DNA of 64,000 bases from Symbiodinium natans (GCA_905221605.1 CAJNDS010002500.1:2501-66500); one strand, 5' to 3'; positions 12,528 through 24,094 are shown, numbered from the stretch's first letter. The notes: a model not told the origin generated them from the sequence alone. A program made the numbers and translations.

Positions 12528-12560
12528 GCACGAGCACGACTACGACCACGGTCACAACCA
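12430..12560 (+). repeat. (AAGAAC)n and (GACCAC)n microsatellite
   Basis: Imperfect AAGAACAAG repeats pass into a regular CACGAC hexanucleotide (about nine copies) and then CACGAG. It gives an artefactual His/Asp frame. Confidence 0.9.
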
Positions 12561-14227
12561 CAACCAACCTGCGGATTCGGCCTGGACCTTCTTTTTGGAC
12601 TCGGCAGCTGCGATCAGGTCCTGCTGGGGTTTGGGGCTTCAGAATTTACAGGGGCTGTGCAGAGGTGGGCTTATGTGGGTTCATAAGGAATCATAGGGCT
12701 TCGAATGGCTTAAAGGGGCTTATAAGGTTTAAGGTTTAGGGGTTTGGACTACATCATTGACAAGTACCTGCGTGCATTGACCCGTATCTCGTCTTTGCAC
12801 TCTTCTTAACTCTGTCCTCCTATATTATATCCCTAACAAACCTAAACCCCTTAATTCCCAACCCTTCATCCTGCCCCCCCCCCCCCCGCCCACCGCCCCT
12901 CCCGCTGCTCCTTCACTTTCAGGCCAGAGGTCTTTGTTGTGCAGTATTCCTGGGGGTGGTCGCGCTGCTTTTGCTAAGGCACTACCAGTTGACCCGAGGG
13001 TTTTGCTTGTTTTCAGGTGCTTCGGGGTTCTTCGCGGATCTTTCAGTAGGGAGGGTGGTTACGACCATGTTGCTCTAACCATGCCCAAAACACCGGTATG
13101 TACAGCGATCTTGCTCCTCTATACAACATGCTGCACCGGATGCTTGACGTTGCTCGAACAAGACGCAGTGTCGTGTATTGCTAAGGGTGTCGGCGGCTTT
13201 GCGTGTTGGCTTTTCGGGAAATCACAAACCCCAAGCCCGAAAAAAAACCCTATACCCGAAACCCACAAGCTCAATTGCACCCCCGAGGAGCCCTTAAAAA
13301 GGGCCAAGAGAAAGGCATCTTCAAGAAGGTACTTGCCTTCTCGGGGGGCTCTAGGCCCCAACCCGAGCTCAGGATCGTGAAACAGTTTCGGGTGATCCAG
13401 CTGTTTCAAGAAAGGGCCCATGATTTGCATCAAGTTTCAGGAGTGTTGAGGGGTCTACACTGGGATGCTTAAGGTTGGCACTTCCATCTTTGGGACTTAG
13501 GGCTTGAGGCTTCCCTGAAGGGTGGCAAAGAAACTTGAACTCGCGTGAATCCTAAAGGCCTCAAGCCTTTCAAGCACCTGCTGCAAAGCTGTCCTCAAAT
13601 CTTTGGAGCTCGGGCTTTAGGGCTTTTAGGGTTTCAGGCTTTGGGGTGTAAGGGTTTCAGGGTGGAGTGCTTAAGGGTTTAGGGTATTCGGGTGCTGCGG
13701 TTTAGAGATTTGGGGTACGCTATGCTAGACTGTTGAAGAGTGAAAGAGGATGGGAGGCTCCCAAAAAACTGTTTGTTCGGGTATGCGTACCGGCTTTTAA
13801 TGCAGGAGTATGGGTCAGATTTTGGTGATGGCCGCCAAAAAAACCCTCAACCGTACAACCGTACAACCCCAAACCCTGCACCAAAGAACAAGGCGGACCC
13901 TAAACCCTAAGCCCAACGGTGACAATTTCGAAGCCCGCGCCCTGCGGGCACGACGGGCACGAGAGACTCTAACTTAGAGTTCACAGCTTCGAGGTCCAAG
14001 CCGCCCTGACCAAAGCACTCACTGAGAGGCCCTACGTCGGGCTAAAAGCAAAAGCACTGTATCTTGGTGTAGAAGCTCCTTACACCTACGCAGTGGGAGG
14101 GGACTTTCGCTGGCTCACAGTCTGGGTGTTGGGCCGAATCTCCTGGCCGCTCGAGCATCTCCTTTGTGCGCGGTCGGGCCAACTTCACCCCGACAAGCGG
14201 AGAACACCAGGAGCTTGCTTCCCCTAG

Positions 14228-14497
14228 TATTCGCCTCGGCCTCTGGCCGAAAAGCGCTTGGAACAAGCAGACACGGATCCGGTCTCCTTCCCCCTAACCC
14301 AACCCTTCCCCCCACACAGATTTTAGTGACGGACCCCCGGACCTCTGGTGGAGGGAGCAGACTTCCGGGACCCCCCCTGCCTGAAACGTCCTCGCTGAAA
14401 CCCCCTGACGCCTGGAACTTTCACAAACCCCCCCCGAGACGTGGGCCGGCCCGGCTGCCGAGGCGGCGCGCGCAAGCGCTTACAATTATAAGTATGT
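14228..14497 (+). repeat. Dispersed repeat, copy 1
   Basis: The left end (TTCGCCTCGGCCTCTGGCCG through GGAACAAGCAGACACGGATC) and the right end (GGGCCGGCCCGGCTGCCGAG through AAGCGCTTACAATTAT) match the element at 19266-19516 almost base for base over about 60 and 50 bp. The interior is C-rich and divergent. No open frame is shared, so it may be a small non-autonomous element or a duplicated segment. Confidence 0.65.
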
Positions 14498-16015
14498 AAC
14501 GCATCGATCTTACCTCAAACCTTTAACATGCCACCTGAACTTCGCAGCGCAACAAAACCTCGTCATGTCGCCTGCCGTCCAAGCCAAAGTGTGCAACGTG
14601 TAGACCCCGAATCTACATGTCTGGCGCCGCTTTTGGAGGCACGTTCATGGTGGGTCTGGCCAATATCTAGGGTCCTGCATTTTGGAGCCTGGGCTTCTCC
14701 GTACCAAGTTCCAGCACGGCTCCCTCTAGTAACTAGTACCTGATTGTATGCCCTGGTCCTACATGCCCACATCAAAACATCACAAGCGGCCGGCGGCCCA
14801 ATGCCCTCACTGGCAGTCCTTCTCTACACAATCACCCAGGTTGCAGATGTCGGATAGGTAGTCCTTCAGTGCTTTCTCAGATCTTGGCAGTACGCCCGCA
14901 TTACACATTAAATGCACAAACCTTTACATGCTTTCACATATCTGAGAATTGCAACCTTTCGTTTCTTGTCACCGGACCCACTGCGCTTATACATCTTGCT
15001 GCGGCAAAATGGCTCTTTCAGTGGGCACGGTTGTACCCAGCCTTCAATGGACAGTGGGTCTCCAAGACCAATTATGCCTATTTAAGAACGACAGTCTGAC
15101 TCCCACAACAGTCGCGCAGCCTCGTAGAGAGCCTGCGGAACATGGCAGATTCAGCGTTGGGAGATTCAAGGAGGAAGGGTTCAGGAGTTAAAGTCTTGGC
15201 TTCACTATCGGGGTTCGAACTTTTGCCCTTGCGCAACTGCTGTTTTCACAGCCCTTTGGCTTTCACGTTTACCTGACCGGAATCTACAAGACCGAAAGGC
15301 TGTGGGATTGGACATGTCTCAACCCAGACATGCCCAGGCTCTGTGCTGCAAAGCCATACTGACCCTTCCCCAAGACTTGCAGAAAAAGAAACGGCACAAC
15401 AGTTTGGGCAGGTAGGCTCATCAGGTCATCCTGAAAGAACGTGCCAAATAGAGAATAACAAGACAGAGCTCCCGTAGAGAGTGACAGTGAAGGATTTATC
15501 TTGGAGAACCCTGGGTTGTGGTACCAGACATCGAACAGAATGGAGCACTATCTTGCTTAGCCCCTCAGCACCCCGCAGCCCATGTCTTTGGCCCTCAGCA
15601 TCTCAAATTCTCAGCCTCCAGAGGATGCTCGTCCTTGTCCATGGCGTAGTGCCTCGAACGTTTTTTGGGGCCACGCGGCTTAAGTTTTGGGGCTTGCAAT
15701 CTTTTTTTCAAGGCTCGGAGCAGTAGGTTCGAGATGGGGGGGGGGGAGGGTTTATGGGGGGCGGGGGGGCGGGTGCCTGTCTCGGGAACTTCTTCGTGGC
15801 TTCAGCGCGGTAGGACTAGATGAACTTGATTGGATTTGGTTTGCTGCGCAATAAGCCATCTAACATCTGTTTATCCGCCTGTTCTCGGCCTTGGGTATAG
15901 CTTGTTGCTGGAGTCCTGAGTTTGAGCTTCTGCTCAGGACTAGGAGTTGAACCGTAACTCCGTAGTAGGGATCCTACTACGCGCAGAAAGAGCCCAACGG
16001 TGAACAGTCTATATT
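14498..16015. other. Gene-free stretch
   Basis: No recognisable coding signal. Contains a G-rich tract near 15737-15770 and a short perfect hairpin at 15960-15980. Confidence 0.4.
15960..15980. repeat. Short perfect inverted repeat
   Basis: Nine-base arms CGTAGTAGG and CCTACTACG around a three-base GAT loop. Confidence 0.8.
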
Positions 16016-16017
16016 AT

Positions 16018-16190
16018 GGACAGTTCTGTTACAGCCGTTGCACCTCCGCTACAGCTCCGTGGCACCTCCGTTACATCTCCGTTACAGCTTTCGTTCCAGC
16101 TTCCGCTACAGCCGGTAGCGCTTCTTTGCAGATCCGGCGCGGCTCGGTTACAGCTCCGCTCCTTTCCGTTACAGTTTCTGTTTAAAGCCC
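16018..16190 (+). repeat. Approx. 12-bp minisatellite (CTCCGTTACAG)n
   Basis: About a dozen imperfect copies of a CTCCGTTACAG unit. It supplies the N-terminal half of an otherwise meaningless plus-strand frame (16016-16552). Confidence 0.75.
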
Positions 16191-18015
16191 CGTTACCGGC
16201 ACGCAGCCGCGAGCATTTCTGTCATAGCAGAGGCCTGCAAATGATGGTAGAACCCCGCCCCAAGTCTATTATCCTGACATCAGCTTGCCGGAAGCTTTTC
16301 AAGAACGAATGTGATGTGAAACGCACGCAGAGCCCTTGCGTCTTAAATTCACCATCCGAGACGCTTCATGTCCTGCAGGATCTTGAAAAAGCAAGTACCA
16401 TTGTCACTGTTGATAGAGCACCGCCTGTGATGAGGTGTGTGTGTGTGTCAAGCCGAGGCTCCAAACGAAAGTTCGGGCTTCCCTTTTCTGTCCTGTGCCG
16501 CCCCACCCCGAAGAAAACAAACGCCTTTCAACCCAAAGCTCGCAGAGCATAAATCCAAGCCAAGGCTCCTTGTCACGACCTCAGCAAGACTCTATATGTT
16601 GACAACAGCTGCCAAATTACATACGTTTCGTCACGCTTCGTCTGAGCTCCCTATATCCTTTCGGCACTGCAACGCACAAAATCTGCTGGTAGGGCCAAGC
16701 TAGGGGTTTGCGTCCTTGTGGTCCCTGCCTTTATGGGCATAACCATGAAGTCAGAACTAGGACATGGGACGAAGTCTTCCGAATCTAAGCCGTCCAGCTC
16801 TAGACTGCCTATCAAAAACAGGCTTTGCTAGTACAACAACAAGATGCATCAGTCAAGAAAACTAAGAAAACTGCGTCTGAGCTCCTTCTAAGCGCGGCGT
16901 AGATTCGTAGATGATACGTTGGCGTTGTTTGCTCACGCTGGATCCCTAATCAACACTTTTAGGTCCATCGCCAAACAGCATCAGAAACCTGAAGCCTGAA
17001 GCGCCGAAAGCAATTGTATTTGGCTGTGATTTCAAGTGTCCGCAAAAATTGTCTACAGATGACTCAGATGACTAGGTTGCTACATAAAAACAGGGGGCGC
17101 TACAGTTGCTTGAGACAACAACGGGAGCACAGCCAGATCAATGAAAACGCTCGGTCTGGATCCAAACTCCTAGACCGTAAACTGCGGAAAAGCTACACGA
17201 ATTGACTAGATCCAATGCGTTTTTCCATTGTTCATGCAAGCAGGTATCTCAGTTCGATTAGCTCAAAGCCGTTTGCTGAATGATAGCTCAAGCACCTTCA
17301 GCTCGATGGGCGCGGGCCGCTTCGCCTGCCGGGCTTGCGGCGCAGTTCAGGGTTTGGGCCTTTGATTTGGATTAAATCCCCAAACACAACAACTGCAACC
17401 TAATCCGAGTCGACAATCTGCTGCATTCACTTCAACCATCTTCAACCCAAAACTCTAGTGACTCTAGTCAGTTCGAGAGCCCTGGCATGAAGAGAAGAAA
17501 GAGGCCCCTTGGGCCTTCGGGCGAAACAGCCTCCTTGGGGCAACGAGAAGGAGTCTGTTCTACACTTTTTCAGGCATGCGGCATTACCGGGAAACTAAAA
17601 GTCCGAGGGTTGCACAGGACAGTACCAGCTTCCCTTACCGGTATGTTTTGCTGTCGAGAGTACTGGCCCCTGCAGAATTACTGAAACAAGTTCTGCCCCC
17701 TAATCGTTTCAGAAGGGAGCGCTGTGGTGCGTTTCCAATACTGTGCTGCTGTATTTTTGTCATTAGGATGTAATGTTTTTGGAGGAGGGTTAGAATCTAT
17801 ATGTATATATTGTCTTGTAGTAGACATGGTGTTTAAGACAGTAGCACGCGCACTGACCCCAGGGCCCTAAGCGTTGAACCAGCAATTGCCGCAGAGTTGC
17901 GCGCCCTTCTTATAGGCTCGCCACTGTTCCTGTCGCGGGGCTCATGCTGCGCAAGATTCACCCCTCAAGACCAGCTGCCCACGCAACGGCGAGCACCTAG
18001 CTGAGCTTCGCACCT
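16191..18015. other. Gene-free stretch
   Basis: I see nothing I can name. Small frames lack motifs and codon structure. Confidence 0.4.
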
Positions 18016-18690
18016 TTGTGGCCAGCAGCTGCAGAACCCCCTCGAAGCAATTCATGGCAGAAGACGAGGCTGCGAGTTCCTGAAGATGCCCGAGATGCAC
18101 CAGAATCCAAGGGAGATGTAGCTTCGTTACCACATGGGGGTCGTTCTACAGATGCCCGAGATGCACCAGAACCCGAGACAGATGTAGCTTCGTTACCACA
18201 TGGGGGTCCAAAAGACAGTGCAAAGCGCAGAAGGCTTCGTGAAAAGACTGCTCTAAGGTTGCTTGAGCCAATGTCTGAGGAGGAGCAGGGCGCAGAGGAT
18301 CTAGCCAAGGACCTCGACGGTCGAAGTTCACCATTGAGGATGTGATGCAGCTCTATGGTCTCCTGCAGAAGTGCAAACAAAAAAGAACTAAGGTGACGGT
18401 TAGACAAACCAAGGACTCTTCGACAACGTGGTCAGTTGGAATGTTCACACCTGGCGGAATTTCTGGAATTCGTGCGTCAACAAAGCGAATGCCCGAGGCG
18501 ACAAGATATCTGGTTTCAGCAGCAAAGCATTTGATGGAGCTAGAGCATGTTGGGGCAGTTATCGTGGCCAAGAATGCGGGGTTGGGATTGTCGTAGCCCG
18601 GCGCCATGTGAGGATTTCCAGCATGGGCCAAGTGCATCGGGAATCCACAAAACACGAAAAACTGTTTATCAGAGTGATGGTGTAGGTTGT
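18016..18690 (+). pseudogene. Frameshifted relic of a dinoflagellate-type repetitive gene family
   Basis: The plus frame from 18016 carries an in-frame 66-bp tandem duplication (18085-18142 and 18151-18208), giving two copies of DARDAPE...DVASLPHGG, followed by a basic and acidic stretch. Near 18320 the reading frame slips. The next frame continues with SKFTIEDVMQLYGLLQKC, then WSVGMFTPGGISGIRAST and HVGAVIVAKNAGLG, and stops at 18596. A third frame then gives MGQVHRESTKHEKLF before a stop at 18685. The order W-x-x-G-x-F-x-x-G-G, a hydrophobic AKN block, then H-R-[DE]-S resembles, from memory, proteins repeated many times in dinoflagellate genomes. I cannot name the family. At least two frame changes within one continuous homology suggest a decayed copy; introns could explain the first break but no good splice sites are seen. 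Confidence 0.4.
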
Positions 18691-19255
18691 TTTGGCGAGC
18701 GCCCTGGATAGTAGCAAAACCGCAGTCGAAAACATGGGAAAGCAGTACACAAAAACACCAACATGAACAAGAAGCATAACAAAACACACAAAATCAGTTT
18801 TCAGAATAAGGTGTAGGGATTTTGCTGGGATGCAAGCGAAACGGCAGTAGAAATCACAGGCAAGCAACGCGGAAAACAACATGGACAATCACCACAACAA
18901 AATACGCAAGATCAATCTTCAGAATGCAGGTGTAGGGTCCTTTTTGGGGTGAATATCCTAGATACAAGCAACAGCGCAGTCGAAAACATAGGCAAGCAGT
19001 ACACGAAAACACCCAACATGAACAATAGCTATAACTGAATATACGAATTAATCTTCAAAATATAGTATGGTGACTTTCTTGCGCGATTCTAGATACACGC
19101 GAAGCTAAGGCGGGGAACATAGGCAAGCAGTACCCAAAAAAAGCATGAACATGAAGCATACTGATAGCAAAATATGCACAGCCATTTTCAGAATGCCGGT
19201 GTAGGGTTTTTTGATGAGCATTACAGATACAAGGGAAACCGCAGTTAAAGGCAGG
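18660..19255 (+). repeat. Approx. 130-bp tandem repeat, about five units
   Basis: Marker words TTCAGAATNNNGGTGTAGGG recur near 18679, 18810, 18929, 19069 (diverged) and 19198. The words AACATAGGCAAGCAGTAC and CACCAACATGAACA recur at matching offsets. Units are 120-140 bp and diverged. The array begins exactly where the broken gene at 18016-18690 ends and abuts the dispersed repeat at 19266. Confidence 0.7.
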
Positions 19256-19265
19256 GGCATCGGAA

Positions 19266-19516
19266 ATTCGCCTCGGCTTCCTGCCGAGAAGCGTTTGGAA
19301 CAAGCAGACCTGGATCGGCCTGTGGCACCCCCCCCCCCCACTTGGAGGAGCTGCAAACCGATGCCGTAGAGGTCCTGCCTGTCGGCGGCTCCTACAGAGA
19401 GAGAGTCTCAAAACCCCCCCCGCCCATTTTTTGCAGAAACCCTCTTTCCTCCCTTTCTGTCCTAGGGCCGGCCCGGCTGCCGAGGCGGGGCGCGGAAGCG
19501 TTTACAATTATGTGCG
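19266..19516 (+). repeat. Dispersed repeat, copy 2
   Basis: Same outer ends as the element at 14228-14497 (ATTCGCCTCGGCTTCCTGCC at the left; GGCCGGCCCGGCTGCCGAGG through GCGTTTACAATTAT at the right) with a different C-rich interior. Both copies lie in the same orientation. Confidence 0.65.
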
Positions 19517-22090
19517 TGCGCAGATGCATAACATATTCTTGATGATATTCACATCAGGTTTTTCATATGAATGCAAGCAACGCAAAGCTACAGTGGAGAT
19601 AGCTCAGTCGGAGATGTCGACAGACAGATGCACAAACCTCACAAACATGTGGATTGCAGTGGCTGCTCCGAGATCAACCCGTCAGCCGGGCCAATTGCAT
19701 CAATAAAGAGCCTCTTTTCGCCGTGCTGCGTGTGTGTGCCCCCTTCATCTCGATGGAACATGGTTCTCCATGGTTCTCCATGGTTCTCCCGTTTTCTTCT
19801 TGGGCGAGGCCTGCACTTAACTTCGTTGTCTTACAGGAATGAACAGGAGACACCGTGTTAAGGCCGTTAAGGCCCTCAGGATGCTGCTGACCTCGCCCTG
19901 AATTCCCTGCATGTGTGCAGCTTCTAAAAGCCACACGTCTAAGTCACGTCTACGTCACGCCTAGCCTTAAATCGAGAAGCCACAGGGCCGAGAACTCTCG
20001 GCTCACGCTTCTGGGAGTCGGAGCACTGCGCGTAGCCCCGCCGGAGCGGCAGCTGCATCAGCAAAACGAAGAGCTGAGGCTACGCAAAGCTACGCTGCAG
20101 TTGGCTACGGCTATGGTGCACTGACTTTCCTGGAAAGAACCCTTCACAAGTATGCCCCAAGCATAAGGGCGCGCAGTGGTGCAACAAGACCTTGAGATGA
20201 CACGAAAGACACATCTACGATTGCACGTGCAGTTTACAGTCTGCACGTCTGGCCGCGCTGTACAGTATGCGGCTCACGCTGAATTCAGCGGGCGTCGGGC
20301 CGGAAAGGCCGCCACTGTTTCCCGCCTACTCGAGTATTCCACCACGGCCGCGATCGATCTCATTGGCCTCCTGATCAAGTCTTTGCTCTTAGTGCTGTGA
20401 TTTACTGTGCCTCTGCAGTTCGGAACCGGTTTAGAAGTTTAGGAGGTTTAAGGAGCTCAAAAAGTTCGAACAACTGCGGGCAGCAAACCAGGATGCAGCA
20501 TGCCGTCTCTTCGGCCCGACTACCGGTTAACTCCAGCATCCATGGCAGCCCATGCGGCCCATGCACTGTGAAACCGTCTGAACCCTGTACTGCCTTGGCA
20601 GAGCATGTTCGCCTTGGACGCGGGCACAGCTAGCGATTCCGCGGTGTGGCGTTAAAACTGGCTGATGCCATGCAAGTCTGAAAAGTTGGACTGGGAATTA
20701 GAACTTTACCTACTGGTAACTGGGTCGCTGCGCGAGAGGAAATTAGGAACCATGGCAGGCGCCTTGAGGCAGACGAGGGGGCTTCCTTGTAAACCACAGT
20801 GCAAATATACGAGAGAGAAGAGGATCCGGGGCTCTAATCCTGCAAGAAGGTCTAAACTCCGAGCCCAGACTCCATGTTTTTATGCATTCCTAAGTTTGCG
20901 TTTGCCAGGCCTCATTTTAGCAGCTACACCTGGCTGGACTGGGGCACAATCCTCCATGCGGACAGAGCGTAACTGAGCAAGTCAACACGGCTGAGGCTTC
21001 TAAACCCTATAACCCCCAAAACCCCAAAGACGAAACCCCAATAATTGAGACAAGTACGGCCCGCTACAGCGACATGAGCCCTCGCAATTCTGGCAGGACT
21101 TGTCTGGCCCAGCATCCGAAAGTCCAAGCGCCAGACCAGCGCACCAACAAACGCCCACAGCTGCAGCCAGAAGCCTGAAGTTCGTCAACATGCGTATAAG
21201 CTCTTGCATATAGTCTATGACGGACATCGCCGGGATCGACCACTATCTTGCAAGCAGGTTCAGGGGAACCAGCTGAAAGTTCTGGGACCCTGAGACACCC
21301 GTGTGCAACCACTGCTTAACCTGAATTGGGAATCACCTCAATCAAGGCAGAGGCCCGCGTGCACCAAGAGACCCCCTCTGACCTGCCCGCACCCTCCAAA
21401 ACTGCAGCCCTTGGGCAGATAGAGGTGCATCCGTATGCTGGTATAAACACGCACGTGTCTCTAGTATATACATATATATGTATGCATATGTACTCTTCGC
21501 AACAGCCACTCGCAAGTAAAGCTGTAGAGTTTCTGGCATACAAAGTAACACTTGATCTGGATGAGTGAAAGTATGCCAAAGTACGCTGCCAAAAAAGGAA
21601 GCGCAAGATGATGTCAGTGGGTACACCCACAAGAAACCTTGCCCAAACGTCCGTCTCCCTGCCTTGCGGCACCGAGGATGACACAGAGGAACCTTCGGTT
21701 TGCTAGGGATCAAGCTTTGGGGTTTGGGGAATGGAAGCCTTGAGGTATCTCCCACGAGCACTGCGCAGCTGCTTGCCTTTCTCGCTTGAGCTCAAGGGCC
21801 CTGCGGTTCGGGTGCTTCGTCATGAAAACAAAAAACCTTTGAACCCTGGACCCCAAAAATCTCTGTCAGACCCTCCACCCCGGAGCCTTGTGACGGAGAT
21901 CGTGCCGACGCCTAGGCATTCTGCATGTCCATCTCCAGATGCATACATAGAAAGATATACATGTATCACTTGAGAGCCACACTCGATGTGTAAAGCACTT
22001 CTCTCCACCCGTCCGTCCCGCTTCTCTCTCCCCTCTCCCCCAGGCCCCCCGCGTCTTCTCCCTCTCCCATCCCTCTTCTTCTTTCCAATA
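19517..22090. other. Gene-free stretch
   Basis: No supported gene. Contains a triple CATGGTTCTC direct repeat at 19757-19790 and a tRNA-like promoter box coincidence at 19600-19680 (see rejected items). Confidence 0.4.
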
Positions 22091-22099
22091 TGTCCTTCA

Positions 22100-22355
22100 C
22101 GCCACACAGCACCACACACCACCACCACCAGGACCACAATCACCACCATCACCATCACCATCACACGACAGGCCACCACACACACCATCACACACCGCCA
22201 CGCGCCACCACACATCACCACCGCCGCCACCACCACCACCACCACCACCACCACCACCAGCACCACCACCACAGCAGCAGCACCATCACTCCGCCGCAAC
22301 ACGCCACCACACCCATGACACGCCATCACACACACCACCACACAACACCGCCACA
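22100..22355 (+). repeat. (CAC)n microsatellite
   Basis: About 250 bp of CAC/CACACC-rich DNA. All three frames stay open and give His-, Thr- or Pro/Val-rich artefacts on both strands. Confidence 0.9.
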
Positions 22356-22359
22356 CCAC

Positions 22360-23260
22360 ACATTCCACACTGTATGCGGATGTTTTGCTTATTGGCGTAT
22401 CTTCGCTTGCTGTGCAGCTGTTTTGCTTATTGGTGTGTGTCCGCTTGCTGCGCAGACCTCAAAGACCAACAATTCGGCCATCCTGCCCCCCCCCCCTCTT
22501 TTCCTCGATAGGGCCGGTTCCCTGCTCAAGCAGAGACTGCTCTAGCTACGCTAGCTTTCGTGATATTAAAATAATTCTGTTAAACAGCCAACAGTTGCAT
22601 CCCAACCAGACTGACGAAGTCCTAGACTGTGGGTACTCGTGCTTCCCTACCCAAGCAATGGTGTCCAAGGGCAAGTAGGTCGCTGGCAACATCCTGCCAC
22701 CTGACTGGAGATCTTTCTGACGACTCTTCCTGCCAACACGTTTGAGATGAACGCAAATGGACCAGTCTTGATGCATCCAAGCAAAGCAGAATATGTGTTA
22801 CATGCACTGCAGTATGACATACTTCGCAGCTCGTAGGGCACAATAAGAAGCTTTGTTGGTCATTCAGAGAGACTTAGCATGAACCCTTTGCCCGAAGGTA
22901 AGTGGATGTGTACATGTATATACTTGCTACCCCCCCCCCCCCACCACCCCCGCCCCCAAGATCTATGTATGGGTTTCCATGGTTTGGCGATGTGAAGCTG
23001 GAGATTTGCATGAAGGATCCCTAGATTCTTAAGAGGAGGTTTAGTAACCCTCACGAGGCTGAACTCTTCTTGTTCGCTGAATCCTAAACGCGCGTGGGAT
23101 TTAGGAGGAGGATTTGTGGAGCAAGATATAGGAAAAAGACTCAGAGCTCCGTATCGGAAGATAAGGGTCATTTCTGCCATAAACAAACAGGATTTAGAAA
23201 CAGGATCTAAGGAATAAAGCTTAATGAAAACAAAAGAAGGTAGCAAGATTTTTAACAGAA
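22360..23260. other. Gene-free stretch
   Basis: Two copies of a TTTTGCTTATTGG...GCTTGCTG word at 22381-22450, a poly-C run near 22485 and another near 22929. From about 23030, GGATTTAGGGA-like degenerate words begin. No gene seen. Confidence 0.4.
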
Positions 23261-23266
23261 GATAAA

Positions 23267-23322
23267 CCCTAAACCCTAAACCCTAAACCCTAAACCCTAA
23301 ACCCTAAACCCTAAACCCTAAA
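23267..23322 (-). repeat. Interstitial telomeric array (CCCTAAA)8
   Basis: Eight perfect CCCTAAA units. About 100 bp downstream is an array in the opposite orientation (23424-23466). Degenerate copies surround both. Confidence 0.95.
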
Positions 23323-23423
23323 GGGAACAAGATGTAGGGATTCAGGGAATGTGATTTAGGGATCCCGCTCTTCAGGATTTTTTTTCGCGTAAAGGATTTA
23401 GGGAAGCAGGCTCACTTTTAAGG

Positions 23424-23466
23424 AGGGTTTAGGGTTTAGGGTTTAGGGTTTAGGGTTTAGGGTTTA
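23424..23466 (+). repeat. Interstitial telomeric array (GGGTTTA)6
   Basis: Six perfect GGGTTTA units, opposite in orientation to the array at 23267-23322. The 101-bp spacer contains mutated versions of the same heptamer. Confidence 0.95.
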
Positions 23467-23880
23467 CCCGCCTTTTATGCAGTAGGATATGGGGAATAGG
23501 ATTAGTTGAATACGATTTAGGGAGCAAGATTTTGGGATCCCAGTCTTGAGGGCTTAGCGACAAGGATTCAAGGAATAGGATTTGCTGTTTAGGATTTACA
23601 TAAAAGCTCTCCTTTTTAGAGTTTGAGGCTCCTATTGCCTAAACCACCCAGTTTCCCAAAGAGCGGGATCCCTAAACCTTATTCCCTACATCTTATTTCC
23701 GTAGTTCAATTCCCCAAGTCCTATATATGCCCTAAGCTCTCTAGAGCATCCTTAAAAACCTAAAGAGCAGAGCCCTTACATCTTAACAACAAATCCTATT
23801 CCCCAAGTCCTCATCGCTAAATATCAAAGAGTGAGGCCCCTGTTCGTTTAGGGTTTTGGCGAATAAGAACTAAGCTGCGT
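23467..23880. repeat. Degenerate GGATTTAGGGA / CCCTAAATCC words
   Basis: Plus-oriented GGATTTAGGGA-like words (23480-23600) give way to CCCTAAACC / CCCCAAGTCCT words (23650-23830). The whole 23.0-23.86 kb block is eroded telomere-like DNA. No gene. Confidence 0.6.
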
Positions 23881-23920
23881 GGGGTGGCACGCAAAACCTC
23901 ACAAGCACCTCAAAGTGCTG

Positions 23921-24094
23921 AATCGGCCCCTGGAATTGAAGATCGAAGATGACCAGGGAAAGTTTCCCGAGCATCTTCAATCTTCAATCTTCGATCCGGG
24001 GACTGGCCGATTAAGCGCTTTGAGCTGCTTAATCGGTCTTCGATTTTCAAAACGGGGCCGGATTCGAATTGAATCGGCCGATTCAATTTGAATC
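23921..24094. repeat. Cluster of palindromes with GGCCGATT ends
   Basis: Four inverted repeats in 175 bp. An imperfect long hairpin runs from 23921 to 24012 (ends AATCGGCC and GGCCGATT; inner arms GATCGAAGAT and ATCTTCGATC). Inside it is GGGAAAGTTTCCC (23956-23968). Next comes GATTAAGC/GCTTAATC around a 10-base loop (24009-24034). Last is a 34-bp loopless palindrome with a single mismatch (24061-24094, centre CGGCCG). The repeats share the words GGCCGATT and GAATCGGCC. Confidence 0.75.

Larger units (their letters stand above)
8064..14227. other. Six-kilobase gene-poor stretch
   Basis: No gene that I can support. It holds degenerate telomere-like blocks (8100-8130, 8545-8575, 9500, 11640-11700, 12060-12100, 12260-12400, 13490-13700), C or G homopolymers (11070, 11960, 12030, 12875) and the simple repeats listed separately. 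Plus-strand frames at 9119-9467 and 12934-13380 have no recognisable motif. Confidence 0.45.

Noticed and set aside
19600-19680. tRNA gene or tRNA-derived SINE (TAGCTCAGTCGG A-box and GATCAACCC B-box-like word)
   Set aside because: The boxes are 60 bp apart, no cloverleaf stems can be drawn and no repeat copy was found in the window. Likely coincidence.
21986-22545. His-rich and Thr-rich frames that could mimic metal-binding proteins
   Set aside because: Simple CAC microsatellite; no start context, domain or splice structure.
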